Shown in pieces: positions 60,376-64,000 of a stretch of 64,000 nt of DNA. The notes below the pieces were generated by a model. The model had not been told where the DNA came from, made no database searches, and was given only the letters and a program-made list of their open reading frames with translations. Source of the DNA: Mastigias papua (Eukaryota > Cnidaria > Scyphozoa > Rhizostomeae > Mastigiidae); contig OZ025280.1 of assembly GCA_964019165.1 (NCBI GenBank), forward strand, positions 9,790,428 through 9,854,427, in the 5' to 3' direction. Each line of letters starts with the position of its first letter. The stretch's first letter is position 1. Made by a program: the position numbers and the translations under genes.

Positions 60376-60917
60376 CTAGCTTAGTACTGATAGCCCGCTA
60401 GAACGCGGGCTCCCCTTGCTCCAGTTGAAATGTTGCATATTAGCCTTGGAATGACTAACGCTGTGCCTCCATGAAAGTTGCATGGTCTGGTCGCATAGGA
60501 TCACGAGAAGGTGACGTTATGGGACTCTGCGATGGAGCAAGTGACTTTCGGCCTTGCATTGTGCAAATCGAAGAAAATTGCGAGAAACAAGTGTGCAAAA
60601 AGTGGTCGGATACCTGCGCTAGGCTACGGGGCAGTAAACGGACAGGTAGAAAATCAAGAAGCCCCGTAGCCTAGCGCAGGTATCGGACCACTTTTTGCAC
60701 AATTTTTTCTCGCAATTTTCTTCGATTTGCACAATGCAAAGCCGAAAGTCACATGCTCCATCGCAGAGTCCCATAACGTCACCTTCTCGTGATCCTATGC
60801 GACCAGACCAAGCAACTTTCATGGAGGCACAGCGTTAGTCTTTCCAAGGCTAATATGCAACATTTCAACTGGAGCTAGGGGAGCCCGCGTTCTAGCGGGC
60901 TATCAGTACTAAGCTAG
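60376..60917. repeat. H3 terminal palindrome, 542 bp
   Basis: CTAG at both outer ends, with terminal hairpins AGCCCGC/GCGGGCT intact on both sides. Two inward 67-codon frames are open (60,471-60,674 plus, 60,619-60,822 minus). Confidence 0.93.
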
Positions 60918-63352
60918 TCTATATTATATGAATTATGCACAGAATTGTTTAAAATGCTCTCTACATTGAGGCGCTAATGAAACTACATTACATATTGTCT
61001 CCTGCTTCACTCAATTCTAACTTAAGGAGTTTTGTAAAATCTAGTGATATAATTTTAGGATGTCATAACAGATACAATATAGCACATGAATTGGCAGGTA
61101 TGAGTGGTTCTGTTACCATGTAGGTGACCACTAATCTTGTCTACAGAGGTAAAGGATCAAGTCTGACCCATAAATGTAGGTGTTATACAACTGGAATCTG
61201 TGATAGGACTGTGTAGTTCAAGGTGATAAAACAAAAGAATATTGCTTAGTATTCCTATATCACAGCTTTATATATATAACAGAGTGTAAAGCCCATGATT
61301 GAGCAGCATGAATCGTCATATTAGAATTCAACTAAAGTCCCTGGGGGGAGTTCATAGGTTATGGCTATACAAAACAAATAAAGCAGCTATCCAGTACTAA
61401 CTTATCTGTTACAACCATGTGAAATTCAGATTTCAAACAATAATGGTAGTTGGATAGAAGAAAGTGGCTCCATAAATCAAAATGTTGCTATCTAGTATTA
61501 AGTCATTCCTAAACAAACTATACTATCATATGCAGAGTGATCCATGGAAGTCAGTAATTCTTTGAATTGAGTCATAATATATATCCTGCATTACGAACTA
61601 AGATTTCAAATGAAGGTATTACTTGAGTGGGGGCAAGATAAATTCATCCCTTAAGAGTGTATCATCATGTGCAGAATGGTCTATGGAATTCAGTAATGGA
61701 ATTTATATCAAATGATCTGAGAAAGAAGGGCAACTGTGTGCCAACAAAAGAATATGTAGTGTAATAGAACCCATGTAATATGACTTCACCAAAATAACTC
61801 TACCATCTATAGTGGAAATAGCAATGAGGCCTACTGTAAATAGAGCGAAAACACAATGAAAAGAGAGTTACTGAGCTGATAATAAAGTTGGTGACATCCT
61901 AGTGTTTGCCTGTAAAATATGTATGATAAAATCAAGGAGTAAATTCGAGTTGAAGGGCAATATCTCAAACGTAAACAAAGTGGCCTAACTCTTGAGACAT
62001 CCTAACATCCATTTCATGTGCATATACTAAGAATTAAGAGCAAGTTAAAAGCTCCTAGTACTTAAGAAACTATTGCATTAAATGCCTCCTGAATATCATA
62101 ATGATACTTCTGCAGTAACAAACGGTAATTTAGAACAGAATATCAAGCAAAACCTTAGGGGAACTACCATGATCTTAATGCCCCTGAAGCAAAGTTATGT
62201 AATCCCCCTCAAAAGACCGCAATTAAATTCCAAAACAAAGGACAACAGGTATCTGCGATCGTGAGATGAACGTGGGAATCCCCTTGCATTTCACCATACA
62301 AACTACGATGAAAGTAAAGGGTGAAAGTAAAAACTGCAAAATTATGGTAACCAAATTCAGCAATAGCCCTATACATACTTCAGTGAAAGCATTCCACATA
62401 CCAATAGTGTATCGCCAAATATAACCATATCCTATGCCATTCGTACATGCGGTAAAAGCAATGAATAAATTCAAAGCTACCAGGGAATACAACAGTAAAC
62501 ACACAGTAATCATTTCATGACAATTTAGTAAGATAAGTAGGATAACTTAGCGAATGAAATCAAGCGAAAAAAGCACTAAACTGAAAGCTGAACGACAAAA
62601 TTCTCCTACAAGTCACACGGCAATATTACGGTAGTGCAAATCAAAACATTCCCAACTGAAAGCAGCACGCACGCCATTCCATGTCATCAAAATATGCATG
62701 AAGAGCAAACAAACTGCCATAGTCTAGCACAGACTAGAAATTCAAACATATGTTGACTATGTTTTCACAATTTAGCAGTAAAAGCACTGTGATTTAGCAC
62801 ATAGAATCAAACAACTTGAAGAAGAACTGTCATGGCGGCACTACCCTCGAGGGAAGGTGGTTGAATCTGGTTGAAAGATATAGACATAAATGGCCGGGAA
62901 CAGCAGAATACAGATGAGATGGACAAAGGACATACATGGAATCTTAAATAAATCTATCTACCGAACACAGAGTCGGTTTACCTGGAAAGATAGTGACAAA
63001 AGTCTCCTCGCCATCACACACAGCAACATCGTCCTACATGAACATTCGCCAACGTGAAAGCAACAGTCCTGCGCAGAGGTGTCAAGTGATCATGGTAAAG
63101 GGTATAGGAAAGCAATGGCCATAAGTTGAAAGTGGAATACTCGGCGAAAAGAACAGATATGGAAAAATCCCTCCTTTATGAGTAAGTAGACCCCAAGGTG
63201 AATCCCTAAACCGAGTTTGGTCAGAATCCCCCAACAAGTCTAGGAGGAGAAGTGTCATTAAACTCGGGCTAAAAATTGGTCACGTGGTACAATTTCGAGC
63301 AATCTCATTGGTTTGGCATAAATTATCATATAGGGATCTTAGTATATAGAGA
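60376..63352 (-). mobile_element. H3: non-autonomous Helitron, 2,977 bp, inverted
   Basis: On the minus strand it starts TCTCTATATACTAAG (63,352) and ends with hairpin and CTAG (60,379-60,376). Host bases are A at 60,375 and T at 63,353. Removing it restores CTG GAT AAA in the P7 frame, an exact A^T insertion. It is very close to H2 over its whole length; H1 is more distant. The interior (60,918-63,352) is AT-rich, with no recognisable gene. Confidence 0.93.
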
Positions 63353-64000
63353 TAAAATGAAAGAGAATGCAATGAAGGAGAAAACAATAAAAGAATATAA
63401 AAGGAGGCTTAGATTGATTTTGAAATCAAAACTGAATTGAAAGAACAAGATAACAGCTGTAAACACATGGGCGGTTGCAAGTTTTAGATATGGAGCAGGG
63501 AGAATTGACTGGAAAGAAAGTGAATGAAACAGTATTGACAGGAAAACTAGAAAAACACTGATAATGTACAGAGCAATGCACCCAAAAAGTGATGTTGATA
63601 GGTTGTACATAACAAGAAAGGAAGGAGGGAGAGGATTGTGCAGCTTAGAGTATTCCGTTAGAGGAGAAGAAAATAGTTTGGGTTATTATGTGGCAACTTC
63701 AGAAGAAACATTGATGAGAGGAGTTAGGGTAGCTGGAACAATCAGAACTGAGGGTACTGTTAACTCCTATGAATTTAAAAAGCAGAGAGCTGAGGAACGT
63801 GAGAAGAAATTTTTAGAAAAAAAAATGCATGGTCAATTCAGTAAAGAAATATCGGATAGCATTGACAAGAAACAATCTTGGTATTGGCTATCAAGAGGTG
63901 ATCTCAAGGTTGAAACAGAGGCTATGTTATGTGCTGCTCAGAAACAGGCACTTAGAACAAACTATATTAAGCATAATATAGACAAAAGCATTGATAGCCC
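63353..64000 (+). mobile_element. P7, 3' part, continuing past the window
   Basis: Thumb and connector region: RYGAGRIDWKE, DRKTRKTLIMYRAMHPKSDVDRLY, GGRGLCSLEYS and SRGDLKVETEAMLCAAQ. Two stops interrupt it. The endonuclease part should lie just beyond 64,000. Confidence 0.88.

Larger units (their letters stand above)
58159..64000 (+). pseudogene. P7 polyprotein, interrupted by H3, runs off window
   Basis: The ATG at 58,159 opens 615 codons: helical domain (KWDKEVNKVVMECFY, MFREWKDRG, EQRLYDQARAIRKNGWL), PWWKWRI, coiled region, FWGEIWS, NYWPITC (YRPI in relatives) and IDYKKAYDLVPHSWI. A slip at about 59,998 leads to [11 protein letters not shown] and YMDELKLD. The second catalytic Asp of the RT FMDD motif is Glu here, so RT was probably inactive even before the other damage. 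YKYLGI precedes H3. After H3 the frame continues KMKENAMKEK and EYKRRLRLILKSK with stops at about 63,439 and 63,527, and runs to the window end before the knuckle. Confidence 0.88.

Noticed and set aside
53712..62513. 96-codon hydrophobic frame in H2 and H3 as a gene
   Set aside because: It has a stop in H1, and most H2/H3 differences change the amino acid; no family is recognised.
62870..63060. Captured gene fragment (RMRWTKDIHGILNK-like frame) in the Helitrons
   Set aside because: Only about 50 codons, not open in all copies and no convincing family match by eye.

Overview
The window looks like heterochromatin-like, repeat-built DNA from an animal, probably an invertebrate. It is AT-rich. 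It holds a long satellite array, two families of non-LTR retrotransposon with a restriction-enzyme-like endonuclease (RLE), an APE-type LINE with a PHD finger, and Helitrons. I see no host single-copy gene, no rRNA or tRNA gene and no prokaryotic signal. I do not assign a species. Copies are named here P1-P7 (plus-strand R4/Dong-like family), M1-M7 (minus-strand zinc-finger/RLE family), J1-J2 (APE-type LINEs) and H1-H3 (Helitrons).

Layout: 1-13,740 is a satellite of 92-bp monomers in unbroken phase. 13,741-27,077 is a stack of minus-strand M copies (M1 to M4). M1 carries a 690-bp insertion, and M2 is split by a nearly full-length LINE (J1). 27,078-33,100 holds plus-strand P1 and P2. 33,101-36,776 holds minus-strand M5, M6 and M7. 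36,815-64,000 is a head-to-tail run of plus-strand P3, P4, P5, P6 and P7. P4 is split by a 5'-truncated LINE (J2), P6 by two tandem Helitrons (H1, H2), and P7 by a third Helitron in inverse orientation (H3). P7 runs off the window.

How it fits together: most copies are joined through (TAA)n microsatellites. P elements begin directly after (TAA)n and end directly before (TAA)n. M elements sit in the same repeats in the opposite orientation. This fits serial target-primed insertion into a TAA microsatellite, a habit known for Dong (R4 clade). Every reading frame carries stops, frameshifts, truncations or deletions, so no copy is autonomous as written. P3 and P4 are the least damaged.

Most notable: (1) three Helitrons of about 2.98 kb with TC and CTAG ends at precise A^T sites, whose 3' ends are 542-bp palindromes; (2) a 3' UTR hairpin in the M family with compensatory base changes between copies; (3) two unrelated RLE families using the same TAA repeats in opposite orientations; (4) a satellite with no net length change in 149 monomers, a higher-order period and a hairpin in each monomer.
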